From positions 1,364,001 through 1,428,000 of the forward strand of contig JAFCMP010000223.1 in assembly GCA_017506865.1 (NCBI GenBank): DNA of 64,000 nt, given 5' to 3'. Shown here piece after piece: positions 54,099 to 64,000 of the stretch. The position numbers and the translations under genes were made by a program. The notes under the pieces were generated by a model, which saw only the letters and a list, made by a program, of their open reading frames with translations, was not told the origin of the DNA and did not search any database. Position 1 is the first letter of the stretch, and each line of letters starts with the position of its first letter. The DNA is from Tribonema minus. Lineage: Eukaryota > Sar > Xanthophyceae > Tribonematales > Tribonemataceae.

Positions 54099-57000
54099 TT
54101 AGTTCATTGGGCTTCGAGGCGCCGAGCGCTGCCACGGCACCTCTGCAGCAGCGCTCCGAACCTTGCCGTCCGCGCACGCCGCCGCCGCCTCACCACCTAT
54201 TTGCCTCCCCTCAGGCAAATCGTCACGACCATACGCGCCAGCTTTCGGCGGTTGAAGGCCATACATACCATCTCTGTCCGACCCGTCCCACGCATCGCCG
54301 ACGCCGTTGCACGCAAATGCCTCATCATATGATGCGCACAGTGGCGCCGCCGCCGCTGCAGCGTGGCGGCCGCTGGCGTGGCTGCTGCGCGCGCTGCCGG
54401 GGCTCGCGTCACCGCTTGAACTTTCATCGTTGAAGTTGACGCCGGCTGCGTCGCCGAAGTCGATGTCGTCGTCGGCGTCTTCCGCGACGGTTGCGTCGTT
54501 GTTGTTGTTGAGCGCTTCCCCAGGGGGGGCGCGGCACGGCATCGACTTGGCGCGTTCAGGGAGGCAGCTCTCCTGGTGGTGAAGCGAGAGGGCAGCACAG
54601 AGCGGTGTGGACTGTGTTAGAGCTTTATGTTGATGTTGAAGTGATGGGGTGTGGCGCGCTCTGAAAAACAGCCAACAGTTGCATCGACTTGGCGCGTGCA
54701 GAGGCAGCTCTCCTGGGGCAGCGTGGAGAGGTTGGGACTGTGTGTGAGCACTTCAAACAGATGTTGAAGTGCTGCTGCTGTCGGCAGCAGTGTGCGTGAC
54801 TTGGGCGACAGCAGCATGGCTGAGGGACGGTGTGAGTTGTGCCATGCAACTTGAATGGACTTGCTGAAAGAGGTGCCCACGTGAGTGGTGTTGGTAAGCA
54901 TGCAACTTGAATAGAGATGTGGAAAGAGGTACTGACACGAGTGGTGTTGGTGAGCATCAGCGGTGATGAAGCGCGGCCCACACATGCAGACTTCACGATT
55001 GAATGTCTGTTGCAAGCACACTGCTGCCTAGCCGCAAACTCTTCATGGTCATGCTCAGATGAGACATGCCTCACAATGGCTCATCCAATGTACAGCACGG
55101 CTTGTGACTCACTGCCGTGACTCATGACTCATGCACTTCATGGCGATGAGTCACTGTCAGACTCACCATGTGTTCGTACTCGTCGTCCCTGCTTTTGAGA
55201 TGCACATACTCTTCGTTGCCAGACTCGTGTAGCACGACGTCACCGTTGAACGTTTCCGCCGCTTCAAAGTCGGTTGTCTGGATGGGGTGGGGGGGGGGGA
55301 GGGGACGCCTGTTAAAACAGACTCTCATTATTTGATCAAAGCCTTGAGCAATTTGAATTTAGAGGCTATACCATTCGCGAAGAGGGTCCACGCATCTTCA
55401 TAGCATAATTTTGTTGAATCCCCGTCTGCGCAAACCCAATGTGTCGGAGTACTTTTTTTTCAATTGCCTGGCTGTGCATAAAGGGAAGAAATGACCACTT
55501 TAGTACATGTATTTGAGGGTTGACTGTGAGCAGTTGCGGCCGCGCACTTAACACAGCTTCAAGCGCAAGTCAGCCCAGGTCAGCTCTGCGCTCAGCTCCA
55601 TTGCATTCCTTTCGAGCACAAGCGAGGGAGCTCGGCTGCAAACAGGAAGTGGATTCTTGCTTTGATGAGCCTCTGCGTGGCCCTTTATGGCAGCAGAACA
55701 GTGGCCATATAGGATATTGGTCAAGCAATACCACTAACTCCGCCAGCACATCTTTTTATGCCGGCTACGTTAAGCTATGCCAAGCTGCCATGGTGGCCAG
55801 TTTGCTGACAAGTGTGTGATGGCAATGACCTCCGGAGCCTTCCCATGTTCACCGTAATGCTCTGTGTCGTTTGCGTTTCTAGCCCAGAAGTTAGTGTATA
55901 AAACTAATCTTCAACTGCCATGTTATGACATCGCAAAGTGCAATACAGCTTACTACACACTGCACAGACGTTTCAAGATATGGTTTTGTATGGGATTTCT
56001 ACGCACCACAACGCATTGATGTTTCAAAGCGAAAGAAGTTCTTCAAGCCTGTCAACAAACGTCAATGCAGCCAGCCGGGTACTGTAGTATGTGCCAGTTG
56101 CTGCGTGTACACCTGCATTGGTGCTTGCCGAAACAGCGGATGTCTGTCCTGTGTGTATGGCTACCACACTCGATGGCCATCTTGTCAGGTTGGCTAAACC
56201 AAACCCTAATGCCAACCCTCTCATCCCCGCCCTGGCACTTCTGCCTCAAATTGTGTTGTCCACCTTGTGCGCTTAGGGTTAGGGGTAGGCGATCAGGGTC
56301 AGCTCAACCTCGCCCTACACCTAACCCTAACCCCCCTATCCCGATGCCTCGTGCTAACCTCATACCTATCCCTAACCCTACCCCTTCCTGTCTGTTGGTC
56401 GCTCGCTACCACTGCCCCTAACCCTACTGTAGCCTCATTTGCGTGTGAGTCACACTGGCCCTTGCGGCAGTGTCCTGCAGTTCACCCTGACCCTACCTTC
56501 AACTGTGACTCACCTCGCGGTGCGCAAACTCCCCCGTCTCCCTGCACTCCATGTGCACCACGTTGCTCATGTGCCGCTCCCTCTCCGTGAGCTCCTGCCG
56601 CCGCCCATCCACATCAACCGTCGTGTAGCACACAATCCTCTCCTGGGATGACGCAGATAAAAAGTGAAGACAATTGCGATTTATCATACTTTGAAGTATT
56701 TATAAAAGATGGTCGTACAAAAACAACAAGTACTATCATTGCATGTCAAACATCGACATGGCATATAATACATGTACTTCGAAGTACACATTGTTTGTAC
56801 ATTCTCATGACCAAGTTGCGTAGCTAGACACACCTGCACATGCACAAGGAATACATGAAATCATACCGCCTTTACACTGGTTTGTACCTGAATGATGGTC
56901 TCTGACTTCTGCCAAATAGGGTGTGGCGGCCGCGTGCGCCTGTAACTGTCGCGTAACTGCAAACTAAGAGCGGTCCCCCGGTGCGGCACCATGGCTCCTT

Positions 57001-58108
57001 CCGAGAGCTCCTGTTCCGCTGAATTAATTAGTGCTGGTAAATGAGGCACACATTTTGTAGCTGGCACGGATACAGCAACAGCTGCTGCTGGCGCTTGCGC
57101 GCTGTTGTGTGCCGCTGTTGGCCCTTCCGCTGCTATAATTGGCTGCCCTGTCGCCAGCACCGCCTCCCCTGCAGCTGTTGTGGCAACATCCATTCCAGTG
57201 CCCTCGTGAGGTGGGCATTTTTCATCTACAAAGTTGTGCACATATGGTGCTGCCGGCGCCATTTGTGCAATGCCAATGCCGCAGCTGGCCCTGCTGTTGC
57301 CACCACCGCTCCCGCCACCGCCGCCGCCACCATCGCCACCGCTGCTGTCGTTGCCACCGCCGTGTTTGCTGCCGCCATTACTGCTGCTGCTGCCACTGTT
57401 ATAGCTTGGCCTAGTGTGGCAGCAGTCGCTGGCACTGCTGCTACCAGTGTACGCGTGTTGCAGATGCTGCTGCAGCGGCAGCGTCGGCACCACCGGCGGC
57501 GGCGGCCGCGGCGCCGCCACCTTGAGTCTGTACGACGGAGGCGGGTCATTGACACACGCCAGACTCGCTACGCTGGCGCTCTTTTCTACGTGCAACCCTA
57601 TTGCTGCTGCAGCACCTGCTGCGGAGGCCTTGGGCTGCGGGCTGTAACAACGAGCTGACGATGACGCTGCGCTGGCAGTTTCGGTGGAGCATGTGCTGCC
57701 GCTCGACACATTGCCCTCATCTTCGCCTATCCACAATTTGCCAGTGCGCACGAAGCGCATGAAAGCGTCGAATGAGACTGTCGTGTCGGCGCTGCCTAGA
57801 GCATCGTCCAGAAGCCTCGCTATTTGGGGGGTGGAATCGAGGTTCAGTGCTTGACGGATGTCCTCCTTGGTTAGGTATGCCATGCCCGTGGCCGAGTCGA
57901 TGCGCCTGTGCCGGGAGAACTGCTGTGCCAGTGTGGTGCCGCTCTTGCGTGCATTGAAGGCCCTGATGATCAAAATTTGCCTGCAAGTTGACGTCATCAC
58001 AGGGACATGAGCAAGGTGATGAGAAGAGAGGAGCATGAGCCAAGAAAGGCGTCGGGCGAGATTGAAGTGCGCACGGTGACCCACCACCCTGAGCAGCGAC
58101 GACACCAT
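54099..58108 (-). CDS. EF-hand-like protein of unknown function
   Basis: Exons are 58108-56888, 56642-56514, 55277-55167 and 54572-54099 (1935 nt, 644 aa); phases are all 0 and introns GT-AG. I do not recognise the family. Residues about 50-125 look like a degenerate EF-hand pair: HRRIDSATGMAYLTKEDIRQ, then LLDDALGSADTTVSFDAFMR. A long low-complexity Ser/Gly/Ala/Pro region follows, with an uninterrupted Gly-rich stretch. Exons 2-3 encode a compact segment that looks conserved, with motifs RIVCYTTVDVDG, VVHMECRETGEFAHRE, ETFNGDVVLHESGNEEYVHL and SRDDEYEHM. The acidic tail has NNNNDATVAEDADDDIDFGD. The start at 58108 is the first ATG of the frame; an acceptor-like TTGCAG near 57977 leaves the N terminus uncertain. 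It is convergent with IDI-SQS. Confidence 0.72.
54688..54722 (-). repeat. Echo of exon 4 start of the EF-hand-like gene
   Basis: ATCGACTTGGCGCGTGCAGA then GGCAGCTCTCCTGG repeats ATCGACTTGGCGCGTTCAGG ... GGCAGCTCTCCTGG of the functional exon start at 54541-54575, including its acceptor. Confidence 0.8.
56195..56425 (-). repeat. Cluster of degenerate CCCTAA units
   Basis: Many dispersed CCCTAAC words and variants in intron 2 of the EF-hand-like gene, with few perfect tandem units. Confidence 0.65.
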
Positions 58109-58975
58109 GCTCACTCAACAGGCGCGCATTTGTAACAATATTTAACAGAGGGCCGAGTTAGACACTTTATGCTTGAGTTGGCGAACTTGGCTTGAGCAGC
58201 TGGCTCACCTGAGCTTCTGCGGCGAAGGCCCCGACAGGTCTACGGTACATGTGTTGAGTGGCAAGCTGCCGGAAGACGCTCCCGCGCCCATGATGCAAGC
58301 GCTTACTCTGTGTGATGGCTCTCACTTCTTACGAGGTTGTGTCGCGTGCGCACTGTGTGATCAGCGAGTTGCACATGCAAAACTACGGGAGGCCAACTTT
58401 CGGTTACGTAATGGGGGGACGCGCCAGTTTCAACTTGAACTTGTGGCAGGTGTTTCTATGCACACCGCTGCAGCGGAGGCACTGCAAGCAGCACAGCACA
58501 GAGAACCTCCAGAGCATGACGCTGTATGCATCATGCGATCACGCCAACAGCTGACACACAGCTCAGAAGTGGGAAGACGTGCCTTGCGCATTGATTGACA
58601 GTGTTGATAGTGCGGTCGTACAACAGGTTCCGTCACACCCCCTCTTCCAAACATCTGACGGTGCTGCAAAGCCCAGAGATCGCAACATCAGCCAGACAAT
58701 GCTGCTGTGGCAATGGCTGTGATGCAGCAACCCAATGGGCATGGCAGCGGCTGGCTGTGTGTGACGACACCTGCACCAATGACATGTTGCCGCGGCATCA
58801 GCCCGTGCACGTAACTGCACGTCGCGCACCCCACCATTGTCGCTGACTGGTGCTGCATCTAAGAGCGCGAGGGGCGCTGCAAGGTGAAGTCAACAGGGCC
58901 CGACCTCAATGCGCAGCGGTGTGTCCACGTTCGGCATATGCGCCACGCCTGATCATGCGGATTGCTCAGCAGCTG
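58109..58975. other. Intergenic between EF-hand-like gene start and ankyrin/RING gene end
   Basis: Both flanking genes run leftward, so this should hold the promoter of the EF-hand-like gene and the 3' flank of the ankyrin/RING gene. Open frames here have no motif I recognise. Confidence 0.45.
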
Positions 58976-61900
58976 CTAGCAGTGGTCAGCCAAGCACGGC
59001 AGCCACGTCAGCAGAAAGTCTTCAGGTGGCAGTGGTTCCGTCAGTTGGGCGCTAACAGGGCTGCCAGCAGACGCAGCAGTGCGGCACAACCTGCAATCTG
59101 CGGTGCGCTGCCGTGCCGTCGCGTCCGCGCATCGCCGGCAGACGAGCGCGCCGCAGCAGCGCAGGCGCCGCATGATGACGTTGCCAGTTGACGCACAGAG
59201 TGGGCATGCGCCTCCAACATTAACTCTGCCATTGGTGGCAGCGTGTCCAGCTGGCGCGGCGCCTAGTGCAACTGCTGCTGATGGTGTTGCTGTTGCAGCT
59301 GCTGATGCCGCTGCCACCGCTGCCACTGGCGGTGCTGCCGCCTCGACTTTCAGCGTTGCTGGTGGCGGTGGCGGAAGTGGCGCCGCTGCGGGTGTTTCAG
59401 CTGCAGCTGGCGATGGAGGCATTGCTGTCTCCCCCACTTGACGTGGTGTGGTCGCACTCGCTCGTTCACTGCTGTTTTGACAAGTGTTTGTTGCTTGCTG
59501 GCGCGCTACGTCGCACGCTGCGCCGCTGCTGGCAGCACTGGGTTGGCACGCTGCAATGAGACGCTGCAGTTCTGCCTGAGCCACCGGTTGACATACATCT
59601 AGTGGCGTCAAGCCGTTTGCATCTGGTGCATCAGCACCGGCACCAGCAGCCATCAGTAGCCTGGCATATGTAGGAAGGGCGGGCAGGAGGCGAAGAGCGA
59701 AGAGCAAGTCATGCGTCAAGCGCAAATAGCCAAAAGATGTACTGGACACCACAGGGAAGCGGATGAGTTGCTCATGCTGCGTATACTGCTGCCCTGCCAT
59801 TCTTGATAAGCCGTTGGATATACACACAACACTGCACTAGCGCTGCGGAAACAGTGATGGTGGCATCCTGTGCAAGGCTCCGAACAAGGATTTTCGCGCA
59901 AAACAACTCATTTTAACCTTGTGTTGGCGATGTGTGATGCCAGTGTGGTAATGACAAGTGTTGTGAGGCAACCCTATAGGGTTAGAGGGGGCTATTTAGC
60001 CATATTCTGCCACACTGGCTTTATGCCATATTCTGCCACTGCAGATGCTTCATGCTAGTCACTGACACCTGTAAAACCATGCTATAAGCCTTAGCGCCTT
60101 CCTCTGCTAATGCCGTACAGGTACCGAGATGCGTTGCGTCGACAACACCTGGGCGCACACAAGCAAGGGCGTGGAAGCCGCACAATCTGTTGAGCACGTC
60201 CATAGCTGCGGCGCTTAATGCTGTTGTCGCTTACTTCTGTGAGCAGCATGGTTGCTAGCCACATGTGTGTACTGCCTGTATGTTACCACCACACGCGGCA
60301 GCCAGATCTGTTTCCGCAACACCGTGCATAGCCGTCAGATGCTTTCAGCTGGCGACCGCACGGCTATTTTCACAGTGTGTAGTGTCAAGCATTGCAAAGG
60401 ACTCCACAAATGCAGAGGAGCGCTGCTGCTTGTGGGGCGTGTTCTGCATCAACTGATCTGCCGTAGCTGTACGACAGCCCTGCTACTTGCAAATCAGCCG
60501 CCTGGCTGCATGTTGTGCAGTGCAAGTGCACTGTAACATCTCACAGCGCATCACATATTGACCATTGAGGTCCCTGCCATGTACCAACATGTCATAGCAT
60601 TCATGCTAATTCCTTGTTCGTGGCCTGTAACTGAATTCATCTACTTGTGCAGGCATCTGATCGAAGTACAAGAGTATGCCAGAACTCTCTTGAATGTATG
60701 CATGGCTCAAGACAAGCATGCTACAGTTGATTCATAGGACGGCAGTGCTGACCTAGCAGGTTCCTCGTGAGTTACAACATCGTGAATCGTACCAACACCC
60801 ATGGCTATGCAAGTTACGATTGTACGTCCATGTGCAAATTAGGCCTGGTTTGCCACGTTTGACGCACTTCATGAGGGGAGGCATCAGTCAGGCTCACAGG
60901 TGGCAGGGCTCACCTGGCGGAGTCCATATGCCCTTCGCATGCAGCTTTGTGAAGCGGAGTCCTGGATGCATGCACGCAGCGCAGGCAAGACATGCATCAG
61001 CTCGCTGCCATGATAGCTAGGCAGTATTGCTGAGTGCTGTGCAGTGTCGTAGGACGACACCACCAGGCTGCACCTTGTGCGTTAAAAGTAATTAATCGCT
61101 TTTGTAGAGAATTGAAACAGGAAAAAGAACACATGGCGCAGATACACTGGTATAAGCGGGAGCACCATCCATTCCAAGCATTTAAGGTACGACCTACCCA
61201 AGGTCAAGTTGCTCAAAGCCACCTTGCATCGCTGAGATTCAGCCTGCAGTGGCTCAAATCATCATGGCCTGTTGATCTGTGGGCAAGCAAAGGCAGCTGG
61301 CACAAGTTTTGCATCCGTGCATTCACGAAACTGTGGCCCTGATTTGCATAAAGGTATGCGTGGCTTGTCAAGTAAAGTCGGAGAGTCACGTCCATCGAGA
61401 AGGTGATTATGTGATCAGCATCAGCAGTCTCACCTGAGGTCTCCATACGATGCATCCTGAGCACTGACGCTTGCGCCAGCTGCAAGCAGCAACCTCACCG
61501 CTTCTGTCTCGCCCCTGCCCAAAAGATGGCAAACAAGTGTGCGTCATGAGCCTACTGGTCTGCAGCACTTGAGGGAAGCGCTGTTGAAGCAAGCACTGCC
61601 CTCAAATCCTAAATCACTGAATTGCCATAAAATGAAGTACATGAATCGAAGTACTTCTACGTAAATTTGTTTGCTCTCAAGAGTATGGAAGTAGCATGCC
61701 CTCATCGCTGATGTGACTAACCCTGTGCGAGTGCTGCCACTAAGGATTTTACCAATCCACTCATAACTTCACTCAGGACTAGCAGCCTTTGCTGCTTTGT
61801 TGCAGAACGGGCTGCTGCTGCGCGAGCTGTCATAGCGCAGCTATTGCTGCACTAGCTTCCTAGCAAGAGGCTAGTGATGTCGAGCAGATGTCAATATTAC

Positions 61901-63349
61901 AGGATTAGCGCAATATTGCACCTGCATTGCCATGACTACTCTGGATTGAGTGCATTTGATAAGGATTAGATGGCGTGCAGGGAAACTATGAGCATCAGCT
62001 GCTGCCTTGCCTTGGCAATGACACCGATCAGCCTCAAAGGTGGACTACAACTTCAAAAGATAAGCGTAGATGCCCCAACTGTAGCCCTTCAGATCACCAT
62101 CGTTTACCGCGAGAGTCATGAGCTGAATGCAAAGAAGGGACATCGCCAATAGCTTCAGGACAACGTGAGCAATCTGAACAACTGCCACCACAACTGCTGC
62201 CAAATGGGCCAAGATGCGTGGGCGCCAGGGCAGCTTGCCAAGAAAACAAGGCAGCACATACGCCAGAACACAAGAAATTTGCACTTATGTTGCTACCCTC
62301 GTTGCATGCTGCCTGACCGTGTGAAGCTCACTTGGAGCAGTTGCTTCTCAAGCATTGCCCTAAGATGCTGCTGACGTCAACGCAAGATCGCGCACAGGCA
62401 GCAGTGCACAATCGTCAAGTATGTTAACATGCAACAGCAACTCACCTAAATGCAGCTCGATGAAGCGGAGTTGCCCCGCAGCCTCCCTGCACGCGAGAAA
62501 AAATGATGGTAACAGCAGCCATTATTCGTGTCAGCAGCAGGCCACAAAATACACTGTGTTGTGCTTCAAGCAAGGTTCGGGCATGGGACGTGCATCACAC
62601 ACAGTCAGTGCAGCGATGTGCGGTAGCACCACCTTCGCAGCAGGACTCGTAACATTGATCATGTACAGAAGCAGGCAGCGACGAATTGCATGGTTGCTGA
62701 GACTCGGCAGGATAATGGGCGCATCTTGCTGACATGATTCATGAGCGTCAACGGTTGTTTGTCTTGACTTCGGAACAGCGCACAACCTATGAACACCACT
62801 GCTCTGCCATTTGCCAGATTTTGACGACACATCTGCAAAGGCCTCGCCGTGTTCTGAACGGTGTTTGAAGCAGTTGGTAAAGTTGCTGAAGTGCAAGGCA
62901 GTTTAGCATTGTCGTTGAACTCTGGCACATGCCAGAGGTGGCACCTGGAGCGTGGATGCACTACCTTGACGTTGCATATATACAGTCGCATTAGGGCCTG
63001 TATCTACTAACTATGTGGTTGAAGTGACAAGAAACGATTTTCAACAAGGAGGTAAATGCGGGTATATGCACTGGAAGTGGTACCTCTTTGCTGCATGCTG
63101 TAGGTCGCCTTCCGACGCGTGCAGTGGCGCAAGGGGTGGCACCTGATCCCCCATGGTGTCAGTGACACATACGCATGCCCTACAACCAATAATGCGGTAA
63201 CCATGCATGCAGTCAAGGCAACATGTCCTTCCTGCATGCCGTAGGTTGGTGGGTTAAGTCGTGCACAGTGTCGTGGTAACAGTACCTGATCTTTGGGGAG
63301 GCCATCCACCCTTGCCCCTGCCTCCAGCAGCAGGCGCATCACATTCAGT
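58976..63349 (-). CDS. Ankyrin-repeat protein with RING-like zinc finger, partial model
   Basis: Three exons join cleanly: 63349-63286 (MRLLLEAGARVDGLPKDQ), 62486-62446 (GGCGATPLHRAAF) and 61514-61434 (GETEAVRLLLAAGASVSAQD). Together they spell ankyrin repeats (TPLHRAA, LLLAAGA). The last coding segment, 58976 to at least 59660, holds another repeat (LLMAAGAGADAPDANGLTPL) and an Ala/Pro-rich linker. It also holds a cysteine pattern CPLC-x11 or so-RCCGALVCRRC-DCRLC, which resembles a RING finger but lacks an obvious His. A TAG stop follows CLADHC. Ankyrin plus RING suggests a ubiquitin ligase (inference). The link between 61434 and 59660 is not resolved; at least part of a repeat is missing. 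The first exon upstream of 63349 was not found and may lie outside the window. Confidence 0.6.
60116..60162 (+). repeat. Dispersed 46-bp repeat, copy 2
   Basis: ACAGGTACCGAGATGCGTTG CGTCGACAACACCTGGGCGC ACACAA; its partner is at 23806-23851 in an AK-HSD intron. It lies in an unresolved part of the ankyrin/RING gene. Confidence 0.8.
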
Positions 63350-64000
63350 CTGCAGTGCGGGAGGGTTTTGAAATGAAGGAAGTGTAACCCCCCTGAAACG
63401 CATCAGCCATACCCCAAAATAGGTACTGGTAGAACCAGGTACAGGATGACTGGTCAATGAGTCTAAAGTGCTTCAGTGACATATGATTCAAAGATTCAAG
63501 CGGTCATGCAACAAGCAGAAGCAGCGTCAGCATCTTAATGCAATGATCTGCGTCCTGGATGTCCTGCGTTGAGGTGTCTGAACTCTTGCATCGTACTTGT
63601 AAACTCTATTGCACATTGTCTACCATGTACCCCGACATTTTTCAGACAAAGTCAAAGAAACTGTAGAGGTCTTCAAAACTCTCAAAAATGCGCCCTGGAG
63701 CAAAGCTTGCCAATACGCTGGACATGCAAGCAACACCCAGGCAGATTTATTGTTACCTGAGTGCACTGCAATGCATTGGCAGACAAAGATCAGTGAAGCT
63801 CAAGAGTGGCAGCATACTGACGGCGGTTTTGTGAAACTTGATTCCTTCGCTGATGCACGAACGCCTGATGCCAGAATTGGCTCATGCCGGTGGTACAATT
63901 CGGTACACGAAGAGGGGCGACACTCGACAATGCCAGGCATTTTCTCACAGCTGAATAGTGCTATGGTATGGAGGAGCGTGCCAGCTTGGACTATGCACAG
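63350..64000. other. Right end of window, no gene assigned
   Basis: Presumably intron or upstream sequence of the ankyrin/RING gene. I see no frame with ankyrin or other recognisable motifs on either strand. Confidence 0.45.

Noticed and set aside
60021-60203. Exon of the ankyrin gene (TALAEEGAKAYSMVLQ)
   Set aside because: It looks vaguely ankyrin-like, but its end phase does not fit the next exon at 59660 and its upstream part is the dispersed 46-bp repeat.

Overview
This is intron-rich nuclear DNA from a eukaryote, most likely an alga with a complex (secondary) plastid. A photosynthetic stramenopile is my first guess and a haptophyte the alternative; I cannot name the species. The support is: GT-AG introns with recurring GTGAGT, GTATGT and GTGCGT donors; an isopentenyl-diphosphate isomerase/squalene synthase fusion, which is known from diatoms and other chromalveolate algae; a phosphoglycerate-mutase-like protein whose leader looks like a signal peptide followed by a twin-arginine thylakoid-lumen signal; and scattered TTAGGG-type runs. 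I assembled the gene models by hand from reading-frame phase, splice sites and family motifs. Where exon phases join exactly across a whole gene I am confident of the model.

Layout. (1) 7247-1425 (-): six-exon protein with tandem p25-alpha/TPPP domains. (2) 13940-8494 (-): five-exon serine O-acetyltransferase. (3) 14231-16338 (+): three-exon histidine-phosphatase/phosphoglycerate-mutase-like protein, divergent from gene 2. (4) 35098-18748 (-): fifteen-exon bifunctional aspartokinase-homoserine dehydrogenase. (5) 35667-41581 (+): eleven-exon TauE/SafE-family membrane protein, divergent from gene 4, carrying an in-frame TAG and an apparent one-base frameshift. (6) 42971-52759 (+): nine-exon IDI-squalene synthase fusion. 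(7) 58108-54099 (-): four-exon EF-hand-like protein of unknown function, convergent with gene 6. (8) about 63349-58976 (-): ankyrin-repeat/RING-like gene, 5' end not found.

The most unusual feature is shared by most of these genes. Their introns contain serial, partly decayed copies of the adjoining exon end, each copy including the splice site and about 30-100 nt of coding sequence, in arrays of one to six with spacing of about 75-210 bp. In the arrays I compared base by base, the copies differ from the functional exon mainly at synonymous third codon positions. This suggests that each copy was once, or still is, under protein-coding selection. Introns also hold a 105-bp element in three copies, G/C homopolymers up to 23 nt, CAG/CTG and GGC runs, TTAGGG-like runs and a recurring palindrome.

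Functionally the window covers cysteine synthesis (SAT), the aspartate family of amino acids (AK-HSD), a possible sulfur-compound or anion exporter (TauE/SafE), entry into sterol synthesis (IDI-SQS), a plastid-lumen phosphatase candidate and a microtubule/flagellum-type protein. Neighbouring genes are not an operon. Two divergent pairs could share regulatory DNA.
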